Shown piece by piece: positions 37,024 through 45,043 of a stretch of 64,000 nt of DNA. Position numbers and translations under genes: made by a program. Position 1 is the stretch's first letter; the number at the start of each line of letters is the position of its first letter. The notes beneath the pieces are model-generated. The model was given only the letters and a program-made list of their open reading frames with translations. It did no database searches and was not told where the DNA came from. Origin of the DNA: Pseudomonas sp. PB101 (GTDB lineage Bacteria; Pseudomonadota; Gammaproteobacteria; Pseudomonadales; Pseudomonadaceae); the NCBI RefSeq assembly GCF_009764265.1, contig NZ_RWIR01000070.1, forward strand, positions 18,562-82,561. The letters run 5' to 3'.

Positions 37024-37742
37024 AACGCATCCTGTTGCTCGGCGGCGTGACCGAAGCTCTGGCCATCGCCCGCACACTGGGACCGCAGCATATCTACAGC
37101 CTGGCCGGTGTCGGTCGGGTTCCGACGGATCTGCAATGCCAGGTTCGCGTCGGCGGCTACGGCGGTGCCGAGGGCCTGGCGCAATTCATTCGCGATGAAG
37201 GGATCGATCTGCTGCTCGACGCCACTCACCCCTACGCCGCCCAGATCAGCCAGAACGCCGCGATGGCCGCGCACTCGAGCGGCGTTCCCTGCTGGGCGCT
37301 ACGGCGTCCGGCCTGGCAAGCCCAGGCGGGGGATGACTGGCGGGAAGTTGCCGATTGGGGCGAACTGATCGAAGCCCTGAAGCCTTTCCGCCAGCCGCTG
37401 TTCACCCTCGGTCGCGAGCCCCTGCAACATCTCGATGAAATTCCTGAGGAACAATTCTGGACCCTGCGCGCGCTGGACGTGTATCCGGGCAACGAGCGCT
37501 GCGAAGTGATCGGCGCACGGGGACCTTTCCTGATTGACGATGAACGTGAGCTGTTCGAACGGCGAAACATCGATGTGCTGATCAGTAAAAACAGCGGCAG
37601 CACGGCGACCGAGCCGAAGCTGGAAGTGGCGCGTGAGCGCAGGGTGCCGGTGCTGGTGTTGAAACGGCCGATGTTGCCTGAGGTAGATCGGGAGTTTCCG
37701 GCAGTGGCCGAAGTGCTACGCGCAATTGCAGAGCGGTTATAA
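37020..37742 (+). CDS. cobK: Precorrin-6A reductase
   Basis: 240 residues. NADPH-dependent reduction of precorrin-6A to 6B. Motifs are MKRILLLGGVTEALAIART, GGAEGLAQFIRDEGIDLLLDATHPYAAQISQNA, LFTLGREPLQHL and LISKNSGSTATEPKLEVA with the C-terminal VLVLKRP. The start overlaps the cbiD stop by four bases. It ends the rightward cob unit. Confidence 0.95.
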   Translation: MKRILLLGGVTEALAIARTLGPQHIYSLAGVGRVPTDLQCQVRVGGYGGAEGLAQFIRDEGIDLLLDATHPYAAQISQNAAMAAHSSGVPCWALRRPAWQAQAGDDWREVADWGELIEALKPFRQPLFTLGREPLQHLDEIPEEQFWTLRALDVYPGNERCEVIGARGPFLIDDERELFERRNIDVLISKNSGSTATEPKLEVARERRVPVLVLKRPMLPEVDREFPAVAEVLRAIAERL

Positions 37743-37770
37743 ACCTGACTTTTGCGAACACCCCAAGGAC

Positions 37771-37868
37771 GCCTTCGCGGGCAAGCCCGCTCCCACAGTG
37801 ATCCTGGTCGGCCACCAAATCAGATTCAGACGGAGAAACTTGTGGGAGCGGGCTTGCCCGCGAAGGCG
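37771..37868. repeat. REPIN (GCGGGC type)
   Basis: CCTTCGCGGGCAAGCCCGCT then CCCACAG at the left and TGTGGGAGCGGGCTTGCCCG at the right, about 50 bases apart, immediately after cobK. It is part of the 380-base stretch 37743-38122, whose remainder holds a regulator fragment and an inverted repeat. Confidence 0.93.
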
Positions 37869-37877
37869 TCCTGTCTG

Positions 37878-38072
37878 GCGACGTTCAGCGACGTCAACCA
37901 CACCATCTGTGCACGTATCCAAAGTGATCCGACATTTGCCCAAGCATTCCGAATCGAAGTCGCTACACTCTTTCATAACGGCGAGCCAGAAATTGCTCAA
38001 CCCATGTTGGACCTGTTGATTCAGGTGCTGCGACACCAAACCGCACGCCGCCTTTTTACTTATCGGCCCTGA
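37878..38072 (+). pseudogene. Fragment of a HigA-like antitoxin/helix-turn-helix regulator
   Basis: In one frame the translation reads FSDVNHTICARIQSDPTFAQ then AFRIEVATLFHNGEPEIAQPMLDLLIQ. This resembles the N-terminus of a common Pseudomonas antitoxin-type regulator (pattern RDFRETVxARIQRDPxFAxAL then DEAATLFLNGEPETARLILRDLV). There is no start codon, a REPIN abuts the left side, and after about 45 aligned residues the frame ends at 38072 without the DNA-binding domain. No partner toxin gene is nearby. The identification rests on remembered family sequence. Confidence 0.45.
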
Positions 38073-38098
38073 TCAGGCTAAATAGCCCGCGCCTGATC
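38071..38098. promoter_or_regulatory. Inverted repeat upstream of the copper module
   Basis: GATCAGGC (38071-38078) and GCCTGATC (38091-38098) are perfect inverted arms with a 12-base spacer, 24 bases upstream of the first DUF2946 gene. The spacing suits a metal-regulator operator, but it could be a hairpin remnant. No regulator is named. Confidence 0.4.
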
Positions 38099-38122
38099 GC
38101 CCACCCAAACGGATTTTGCCCC

Positions 38123-38521
38123 ATGTCCCGACAACGGCTCGCAATTGCCTGGATAGCCTGCTTCGCAGTGCTGTTCAACATGCTCGCCATGCCGATGTCC
38201 GGAGCGATGGCGCAGACGGCGAAGTCACCCGCCGAACAGTTGTTGTGGGGCAGCTTCTGCAGCTCCGGCGGCACCAGGATGGTGGCAATTTCCATCGGCG
38301 ACCTTGAACAGAAAGCCCCGCAAAACGACGATCATTCCAACATGCAGCATTGCTGGTGCTGCTCGGGTTCTGCGCCATTGGTGGCGTTGCCTGGGCATGC
38401 GCCACAGCTGTATTTCGCGCACTTCGAGTCCAACCGAAGCCTGCCTGCAACCTCGCTTGAAAGCCCCTCACCGCGCCAGCAATGGCCGAGTCTCAACCCC
38501 CGCGCGTCCCCTCTGGTGTGA
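38123..38521 (+). CDS. DUF2946 secreted protein, copper-associated (first copy)
   Basis: 132 residues. The N-terminal hydrophobic segment (LAIAWIACFAVLFNMLAMPM) is a membrane anchor or signal. The mature part carries the DUF2946 pattern: a region with LLWGSFCSSGG and HSNMQHCWCCSGS, the His/Cys/Met cluster probably binding copper. DUF2946 genes commonly accompany PCuAC and OprC-type copper receptors. It is followed after 47 bases by the PCuAC gene. Confidence 0.8.
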   Translation: MSRQRLAIAWIACFAVLFNMLAMPMSGAMAQTAKSPAEQLLWGSFCSSGGTRMVAISIGDLEQKAPQNDDHSNMQHCWCCSGSAPLVALPGHAPQLYFAHFESNRSLPATSLESPSPRQQWPSLNPRASPLV

Positions 38522-38568
38522 TTTTTTCTCGCAATTGACCTGCGTTTAAATCGTTCCGGAGAACTGCC

Positions 38569-39048
38569 ATGTTGAACAAACTCATCGTTCTGGCCGCCTT
38601 GTTGCTGCCTGCCTGCTTTGCCAATGCCCACGAATACAAGGTCGGCGCACTGGAGATCGCTCACCCGTGGTCCCAGGAGTTGCCACCCAACGCACCCACC
38701 GTCGCGGCGTATTTCGTGATCGACAATGAAGGCAAGAACGCCGACCGCCTGCTCAGCGTCGACACACCGATTGCCGGTGAAGCGCAATTGCATGAGCATG
38801 TGATGCAAGGCGACTTGATGAAAATGCAGCACGTACCGAGCGTGGAAGTGCCCGCCGGTGGTGAGGTCACTTTCGCACCGATGGCCTATCACGTGATGTT
38901 GCTGGGCCTCAAGGACCGCAGCCTGCTGGTTGACGGCAAGCGCTTCCCCATGACGCTGCACTTCGAGAAGGCCGGTGACGTGACGGTCGAGGTCACGGTG
39001 CAGAAACAGGCGCCGGACACCATGCAAGCGCACGTGCACAATCCGTAA
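38569..39048 (+). CDS. Periplasmic copper chaperone PCu(A)C
   Basis: 159 residues. A signal peptide (MLNKLIVLAALLLPACFANA) is followed by a cupredoxin-like fold that binds Cu(I) and passes it to cytochrome oxidase assembly or uptake partners. The Cu site HEHVMQGDLMKM with downstream H/M in FAPMAYHVMLLGL fits the H-x(n)-M-x(n)-H-x-M family pattern. The tail adds further His/Met. It lies between two DUF2946 genes. Confidence 0.92.
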   Translation: MLNKLIVLAALLLPACFANAHEYKVGALEIAHPWSQELPPNAPTVAAYFVIDNEGKNADRLLSVDTPIAGEAQLHEHVMQGDLMKMQHVPSVEVPAGGEVTFAPMAYHVMLLGLKDRSLLVDGKRFPMTLHFEKAGDVTVEVTVQKQAPDTMQAHVHNP

Positions 39049-39069
39049 TCGCCTGAGCTGACCAAGCCC

Positions 39070-39519
39070 ATGCGCCCGCTTAGCGCCAGGTCATCCAGGT
39101 CGCGTCATCAGGCATTGAGCCTGACACGTGGCAGCTGGATCAGCCTGTTCGCCATGCTGATGATCTTTATCGGTCCGCTGATTTCTCAGTCGATGCCGAT
39201 GGATTCGCGCGCCATGTCGATGACCATGCCTATGGGCATGAGCATGGACATGGACATGTCGGCGATGGAACATGCCGACCACGGCAAACAAGACTCCGCC
39301 GAGCACTGCCCGCCTGCCCCGGGGCACCACGTGCTGTGGGAAAAATGCGGCTATTGCAGCCTGCTGTTCAATTGCCCGGCGCTGACCGGTGGCGTGTCTT
39401 TCGCCAACTTCGTCATCGCGCCCGTCAACACCTACACCACACCCTCACCGCGCCTGGGCCACGCCCGGCAAACCTTCTTCCCCGGCGCCCGCACCCGCGC
39501 CCCGCCTTCCGTCGCGTAA
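39070..39519 (+). CDS. DUF2946 secreted protein with Met/His-rich stretch (second copy)
   Basis: 149 residues. A membrane segment (WISLFAMLMIFIGPLISQSM, about 23-42) is followed by a striking run of Met, His and Asp (MSMTMPMGMSMDMDMSAMEH, about 50-69), then HCPPAPGHH and CGYCSLLFNCPAL. The Met-rich stretch and the paired cysteines look like a Cu(I)-binding loop. It shares the family with the gene two places upstream; the arrangement suggests duplication around the PCuAC gene. Confidence 0.82.
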   Translation: MRPLSARSSRSRHQALSLTRGSWISLFAMLMIFIGPLISQSMPMDSRAMSMTMPMGMSMDMDMSAMEHADHGKQDSAEHCPPAPGHHVLWEKCGYCSLLFNCPALTGGVSFANFVIAPVNTYTTPSPRLGHARQTFFPGARTRAPPSVA

Positions 39520-39627
39520 ACACCCGCATCCGATCTCACACGGTCCGCAAGACAACCAACGCTCGTTCCCACAGGGATTGCGCAGGCTGCCGGCCGTGTC
39601 GTTTACGACTGTACGATGGAAATTGTC

Positions 39628-41745
39628 ATGTCCAGCTTTTCTGCTGTCCCGTGCTTGAGCCCTGCCCAAGCCTCTTATGGCCTGAACGTATCCGGCGTTC
39701 GTTTCAGGCACGCCACCGCGATCCTGTGCGGTGCGTTGCTGGCGCCTTCTGCGCTCGCCGATGAACATGCCGGTCACACTGAAGAGCTGAGCCCGACGGT
39801 GATTACCGCCGTTGCCCCCAGTTCACCCTTGACCATCGTCACCAATCCCAAGGACCCGCGCCAACCGGTGCCGGCCAGCGACGGCGCTGATTACCTGAAG
39901 ACCATCCCGGGCTTCGCCATGGTGCGCAATGGCGGCACCAACGGCGATCCGGTGTTGCGCGGCATGTTCGGTTCGCGGCTGAACATTCTCACCAACGGCA
40001 GCATGATGCTCGGCGCCTGCCCGGGCCGGATGGACGCCCCGACGTCCTACATCTCACCGGAAACCTACGACAAGCTCACCGTGATCAAAGGCCCGCAAAC
40101 CGTGCTGTGGGGACCGGGGGCTTCGGCCGGGACCATTCTGTTCGACCGCGAACCGGAGCACTTCGGCGAACTCGGCACCCGGGTCAACGCCAGCGTGCTG
40201 GCCGGCTCCTACGGCCGCTTCGACAAACTGGTGGACGCCGCAGCCGGCGGCCAGTCGGGTTACGTGCGGGTCATCGGCAACACCGCGCACTCCGACGACT
40301 ACCAGGACGGCAACAACGACACCGTGGCGTCGCGTTATGAGAAATGGAACGGTGATGTGGCGGTTGGCTGGACGCCGAATGCCGACACCTTGCTGGAACT
40401 GACCGCCGGCCGTGGCGACGGTGATGCCCGCTACGCCGGGCGCGGCATGGATGGTGCGCAGTTCCTGCGCGAGAGCCTCGGCTTGCGATTCGAGCAATCC
40501 AACATCGGCGAGGTACTGGATAAGATCGAGGCGCAGGTCTACTACAACTACGCCGACCACGTGATGGACAACTACACCCTGCGCACGCCGTCCGGCACCG
40601 GCATGATGGCTGGCCCCATGGCCTCCAACGTCGACCGCCGCACGCTCGGTGCACGGGTCAAGGCCACCTGGCGCTGGGCCGATGTGCAACTGATCAGCGG
40701 CATCGACGCGCAGACCAACGAGCATCGCCAGCGCAGCGCCATGGGCGTCGACACCTACAAGGACCTGCCGTACACCAAGGACGCCGACTTCCATAACTAC
40801 GGCGTGTTCGGCGAACTGACCTGGTACGCCGCCGACCGTGACCGCCTGATCAGCGGCGCACGCCTGGACCGCGCCTCGGCCAAGGATTATCGGCAGACCA
40901 CCGGCTCGGGCATGATGACCCGCCCGAACCCAACGGCTGACGACACCCGCGCCGACACCCTGCCGAGCGGTTTCATCCGCTACGAGCATGACCTGGCCGA
41001 CAGCCCGACCACCTTGTACGCAGGCCTCGGTCACAGCCAGCGGTTCCCGGATTACTGGGAGCTGTTTTCACCCAACTCCGGCCCCGCCGGCTCGGTGAAT
41101 GCCTTCGACTCGATCAAACCGGAAAAAACCACCCAGTTCGATTTCGGCCTGCAATACAAGACCGAATCACTGGAAGCCTGGGCCTCGGCTTACGTCGGGC
41201 AGGTGCGCGACTACATCCTGTTCAACTACACGCCCGGGATGATGGGCACGACCTCACAAGCCGAGAACATCGACGCGCGAATCATGGGCGGCGAACTGGG
41301 TGCCGCCTACAACCTCACCGACAACTGGAAGGCCGACGCGACCCTGGCCTACGCCTGGGGCAAGAACAGCAGCGATGGCACTGCATTGCCGCAGATGCCG
41401 CCGCTGGATGCCCGTTTCGGCCTGACCTACAGCGAAGACAACTGGAGCGCCGGCGCACTGTGGAGAGTGGTCGCCGCACAAAACCGCATCGACCAGGACA
41501 AGGGCAACGTGGTCGGCAAGGATTTCGACAAGACGCCGGGGTTCGGCGTGTTCTCCCTCAACGGTGCCTATCGGATCAACAGCAACTGGAAGGTCAGCAG
41601 CGGCGTCGACAACCTGTTCGGCAAGGCTTACGCCGAGCACTTGAACCTGGCCGGTAATGCCGGTTTCGGCTACCCGGCCAATGACCCGCAAGCCATCAAG
41701 GAGCCGGGGCGAACGCTCTGGACCAAGGTGGACATGAGTTTCTAA
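39628..41745 (+). CDS. oprC: TonB-dependent copper receptor OprC
   Basis: 705 residues with a signal sequence ending near ALADEHAG, a plug domain and a 22-strand barrel. The plug contains the OprC/NosA copper-receptor block NGSMMLGACPGRMDAPTSYI then SPETYDKLTVIKGPQTVLWG; in OprC the Cys and Met there bind copper. The barrel ends in the C-terminal phenylalanine (KVDMSF) required for outer-membrane insertion. The ATG at 39628 was preferred to one four codons earlier because GGAAA lies just upstream of it. It belongs with the DUF2946/PCuAC genes upstream and the PepSY protein downstream. Confidence 0.92.
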   Translation: MSSFSAVPCLSPAQASYGLNVSGVRFRHATAILCGALLAPSALADEHAGHTEELSPTVITAVAPSSPLTIVTNPKDPRQPVPASDGADYLKTIPGFAMVRNGGTNGDPVLRGMFGSRLNILTNGSMMLGACPGRMDAPTSYISPETYDKLTVIKGPQTVLWGPGASAGTILFDREPEHFGELGTRVNASVLAGSYGRFDKLVDAAAGGQSGYVRVIGNTAHSDDYQDGNNDTVASRYEKWNGDVAVGWTPNADTLLELTAGRGDGDARYAGRGMDGAQFLRESLGLRFEQSNIGEVLDKIEAQVYYNYADHVMDNYTLRTPSGTGMMAGPMASNVDRRTLGARVKATWRWADVQLISGIDAQTNEHRQRSAMGVDTYKDLPYTKDADFHNYGVFGELTWYAADRDRLISGARLDRASAKDYRQTTGSGMMTRPNPTADDTRADTLPSGFIRYEHDLADSPTTLYAGLGHSQRFPDYWELFSPNSGPAGSVNAFDSIKPEKTTQFDFGLQYKTESLEAWASAYVGQVRDYILFNYTPGMMGTTSQAENIDARIMGGELGAAYNLTDNWKADATLAYAWGKNSSDGTALPQMPPLDARFGLTYSEDNWSAGALWRVVAAQNRIDQDKGNVVGKDFDKTPGFGVFSLNGAYRINSNWKVSSGVDNLFGKAYAEHLNLAGNAGFGYPANDPQAIKEPGRTLWTKVDMSF

Positions 41746-41750
41746 AAGCT

Positions 41751-41791
41751 TCGCGAGCAAGCTCGCTCTGTAGGAGCGAGCTTGCTCGCGA
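41751..41791. repeat. Back-to-back REP pair forming one long hairpin
   Basis: Two GCGAGC-type units are inverted with only five bases between, giving a perfect 18-bp stem (TCGCGAGCAAGCTCGCTC with GAGCGAGCTTGCTCGCGA). It starts 5 bases after the oprC stop and probably also acts as its transcription stop or mRNA 3'-end stabiliser. Confidence 0.9.
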
Positions 41792-41852
41792 TCGGTTGCA
41801 AGGCAACCGCCAAACAAACAACTAAAAGATCCAGCCAAGCGGAGCACACGTG

Positions 41853-43232
41853 ATGAAACAGCCCAAAGTGAACTTCTACAACCTGGCCTGGCGCTGGCAT
41901 TTCTATGCCGGATTGTTCGTTGCGCCCTTCATGGTGATGCTGGCCCTGACCGGCACCATCTACCTGTTCAAGCCGCAACTCGATTCGCTGATGTACAGCA
42001 GCCTGCTCAACGTCCCGGCCGGTCATCACACCGTTGCGGCCGACGACCTGCTCAAGCGGGTAAAAGGCGCGTATCCACAGGCAACGATCAAACAGTACCT
42101 GCCACCGGTCAATGCCGAACGCAGCGCCCAGTTTGTCGTGCTCAACGATGGCCAGGAGCTGAATGTTTTCGTCGACCCTTACCACGGCGACATCCTCGGC
42201 GAGCAAGACGCCAAGAAGAACCTGCAAGCCATTGCACGGGCAATTCACGGCGAGCTGATGATCGGCACCGTCGGCGACCGGCTGATCGAACTGGCCGCCG
42301 GTTGGGGCGTGGTGCTGGTGGTTTCCGGGGTATTTCTGTGGTGGCCGCGCGGTCAGGCCGCCGGCATCCTGTGGCCACGCCTGAGCAGCCGCGGGCGGGT
42401 GCTTTGGCGTGACCTGCATGCCGTCACCGGATTCTGGGGCGCCTCCCTGCTGTTGGTGATGCTGCTCAGCGGCATGACCTGGACCGGGTTCTGGGGCCAG
42501 CAATACGCGGCGGTCTGGAACGTGTTCCCGGCGGCCATGTGGGATGACGTGCCGAAGTCCGACGTCGAGGCGCGCAGCCTCAACAGCGCCACTCGCCAGA
42601 CCGTGCCCTGGGCCATGGAAAATACACCGATGCCAATGTCCGGCGATCATGCCGAACACATGGCCCACGACGGTGCGCAGGCCGGCCCGGCCGCGCCGAC
42701 CATCAGCCTGCAGGACGTGCAAAACATCGCCGTGCAAAGCAAGGTCGAGCCGGGTTACAGCATCACCTTGCCGACCACCGCCACCGGTGTGTTCACCATC
42801 GCCGTGTTCGCCGACGACCCGCGCAACGACGCCACATTGCACATCGATCAATACACCGGCAAGGTCCTGGCCGATGTGCGTTACGAGCAATACGGCGCCG
42901 TCGCCCGCGCCACGGAAATCGGCGTGATGCTGCACGAAGGCAAGATGTTCGGCACGCTCAATCAGATCATAGTGCTGCTGATCTGCCTGATGATCCTGCT
43001 CAGTGCGGTCAGCGGCGTGGTGATCTGGTGGAAGCGTCGTCCGCAGGGAAAACTCGGCGTGCCGCCGCTGCGTCACGACCTGCCGAAATGGAAAACCGCC
43101 ATGGTGATCATGTTCGCCCTGGCGGTGGCCTTCCCGTTGGTGGGTGCTTCGCTGGTGGTGGTGTGGGTGCTGGATCGCGTGCTGTTGTCGCGTTTTACCC
43201 GGCAGACTGAGAGCGCCTCATCTTCATCATGA
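41853..43232 (+). CDS. PepSY-associated transmembrane protein
   Basis: 459 residues. Four membrane helices with large periplasmic loops: WRWHFYAGLFVAPFMVMLALTGTIYLFK at the N-terminus, LIELAAGWGVVLVVSGVFLWWP, HAVTGFWGASLLLVMLLSGMTW and MVIMFALAVAFPLVGASLVVVWVLDRV at the end. PepSY motifs are KRVKGAYPQATI and DPYHGDILGEQD. Such proteins sit beside TonB siderophore or copper receptors and may reduce the metal. The start ATG at 41853 (GGAG 8 bases upstream) follows a GTG codon that could also serve. A histidine- and methionine-containing loop (MPMSGDHAEHMAHD) suggests copper. Confidence 0.87.
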   Translation: MKQPKVNFYNLAWRWHFYAGLFVAPFMVMLALTGTIYLFKPQLDSLMYSSLLNVPAGHHTVAADDLLKRVKGAYPQATIKQYLPPVNAERSAQFVVLNDGQELNVFVDPYHGDILGEQDAKKNLQAIARAIHGELMIGTVGDRLIELAAGWGVVLVVSGVFLWWPRGQAAGILWPRLSSRGRVLWRDLHAVTGFWGASLLLVMLLSGMTWTGFWGQQYAAVWNVFPAAMWDDVPKSDVEARSLNSATRQTVPWAMENTPMPMSGDHAEHMAHDGAQAGPAAPTISLQDVQNIAVQSKVEPGYSITLPTTATGVFTIAVFADDPRNDATLHIDQYTGKVLADVRYEQYGAVARATEIGVMLHEGKMFGTLNQIIVLLICLMILLSAVSGVVIWWKRRPQGKLGVPPLRHDLPKWKTAMVIMFALAVAFPLVGASLVVVWVLDRVLLSRFTRQTESASSSS

Positions 43233-43298
43233 AACAGGCGAGATGCGCGGGGCGAAAGGCACTGTAAACTCCCCGCGCATCAACTCAAGAGCTCCTGC

Positions 43299-44087
43299 AT
43301 GACCTCGCTGAACCTCACAAACCTCGCCTGGGCCCCACTGGGCCACGGCCATTGCCACCACCAGTTCCAGCTGCGTGACGCCTCGCTGCACGTGGCCGCC
43401 GGCGAGTTCGTCGGGCTGATCGGCCCCAACGGCAGTGGCAAGACCAGCCTGCTGCGTTGTGCCTGGCGCTTCAGCAAACCGCACAGCGGCGAGGTCAGGC
43501 TCGATCACCACAACGTCTGGCAACAGTCTTCACGCTGGTGTGCGCAACGCATCGCCGTGGTCTTGCAAGAATTCCCCGACACCTTCGGCCTGACCGTCGA
43601 GGAAGTGATCGCCATGGGGCGCACGCCGCACAAAGGCCTGTTCGAGGGCGACTCGCTCGAAGACTCGAAGCTCATCATGCAGGCTCTGGAGTCGGTCGGC
43701 CTCAAGGGCTTCGAAGACCATGGTTTCGCCACCCTCTCCGGCGGTGAAAAACAGCGGGTTATCCTCGCCCGCGCCCTGGCCCAGCAACCGCAACTGCTGA
43801 TCCTCGACGAACCGACCAACCACCTCGACCCACGCTATCAGCTTGAGCTTTTGAAACTGGTCAAGCACTTGAACATCGGCACCCTGGCGAGCATCCACGA
43901 CCTCAACCTGGCGGCGGCTTTTTGTGATCGGCTGTACGTGATCGACCATGGCCGCATCGTCGCCAGCGGCACGCCGAAGGAAGTCCTGACCGCTGCGCTG
44001 CTGCGCGATGTGTTTGGCGTCCAGGCGCTGGTCGATGACCATCCGCTACACGGCTACCCCCGAATCACCTGGATAACCCAAGCATGA
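43299..44087 (+). CDS. ABC importer ATPase, FecE/BtuD type
   Basis: 262 residues. Walker A GPNGSGKTS, Q-loop VLQEFPDTFGLTVEEV, signature LSGGEKQR, Walker B LLILDEPTNHLD and the switch His in SIHDLNLAA are all present. It is the ATPase of the type II (BtuCD-like) importer encoded with the next two genes, which overlap by four bases each. Next to the cob genes the likely cargo is a corrinoid, cobalt or a chelate; the substrate cannot be fixed from sequence. Confidence 0.92.
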   Translation: MTSLNLTNLAWAPLGHGHCHHQFQLRDASLHVAAGEFVGLIGPNGSGKTSLLRCAWRFSKPHSGEVRLDHHNVWQQSSRWCAQRIAVVLQEFPDTFGLTVEEVIAMGRTPHKGLFEGDSLEDSKLIMQALESVGLKGFEDHGFATLSGGEKQRVILARALAQQPQLLILDEPTNHLDPRYQLELLKLVKHLNIGTLASIHDLNLAAAFCDRLYVIDHGRIVASGTPKEVLTAALLRDVFGVQALVDDHPLHGYPRITWITQA

Positions 44088-45043
44088 ATTTTCGTTCCCT
44101 GCTGCGCTCCTGCCTCCCCCTCGCGATGCTGCTCGAAAGCGTCCAGGCATTGGCCGAAACCACCCGATACCCGCTGACGATCAAAAGCTGCAACCGCGAA
44201 GTGACCTTCCAGCAGGCACCGCAACACGCTCTGAGCCACGACATCAACATGACCCAGATGATGCTCGCCCTCGGCCTCAAGCCACGGATGGCCGGCTACA
44301 GCGGCATCAGTGGCTGGAAGGCCGTCACGCCCGAGATGCAGAACATCCTCGAAGGCCTGCCGGAACTGGCGGCCAAGTACCCGTCGGTGGAAACCCTGCT
44401 CAATGCCAACGTCGATTTTCTCTTTGCCGGTTGGGACTACGGCATGCGCGTCGGCGGCGACCTCACGCCGCAAACCCTGCAACCGTTGGGCATCAACGTG
44501 TATGAGCTGAGCGAGTCCTGCGCATTCGTGATGAAACGTCCGCCGGCCAGTCTCGAAGACACCTACAACGACCTGCGCAACCTCGGCAGGATCTTCGACG
44601 TGCAGGACCGCGCCAACGCCCTGATCGCCGACATGCAGGCGCAAGTCGCGGACATTCGCAAAGACCTGCCTGCGGACAAACCGCGGGTGTTTCTCTACGA
44701 CAGCGGCGAAGACCGGGCCATGACCTCAGGCCGCCTGGGCATGCCACAAGCGCTGATCGACGCCGCTGGCGGGCGCAATATCCTGGAGGATGTCGACGCC
44801 AGCTGGACCCGGGTCAACTGGGAGAGCGTGGTCGAGCACAATCCGCAGGTGATCGTGATCGTCGACTACAGCGAAATCACTGCCGAACAGAAGATTCAAT
44901 TCCTGCTGAGCAACAAGGCCCTGCAATCGGTGGACGCGATCAAGCACCGGCACTTCATCGTCATCCCGTATGTGCAGGCCACGCCGGGGATCGATAACGT
45001 GCTGGCGGTCGCAACGCTGGCCAAGGGTTTCCACGGCGAATGA
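44084..45043 (+). CDS. Periplasmic substrate-binding protein of the corrinoid/metal ABC importer
   Basis: 319 residues with a signal peptide (MNFRSLLRSCLPLAMLLESVQALA). Cluster-A-III binding protein (BtuF/FecB-like): two lobes joined by a helix (NALIADMQAQVADIRKDLP), with MLALGLKPRMAGYSGISGWK and NPQVIVIVDYSE in the lobes. From memory it resembles PA2913, beside the P. aeruginosa cob cluster. Overlaps of four bases at both ends tie it to the ATPase and permease. Confidence 0.9.
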   Translation: MNFRSLLRSCLPLAMLLESVQALAETTRYPLTIKSCNREVTFQQAPQHALSHDINMTQMMLALGLKPRMAGYSGISGWKAVTPEMQNILEGLPELAAKYPSVETLLNANVDFLFAGWDYGMRVGGDLTPQTLQPLGINVYELSESCAFVMKRPPASLEDTYNDLRNLGRIFDVQDRANALIADMQAQVADIRKDLPADKPRVFLYDSGEDRAMTSGRLGMPQALIDAAGGRNILEDVDASWTRVNWESVVEHNPQVIVIVDYSEITAEQKIQFLLSNKALQSVDAIKHRHFIVIPYVQATPGIDNVLAVATLAKGFHGE

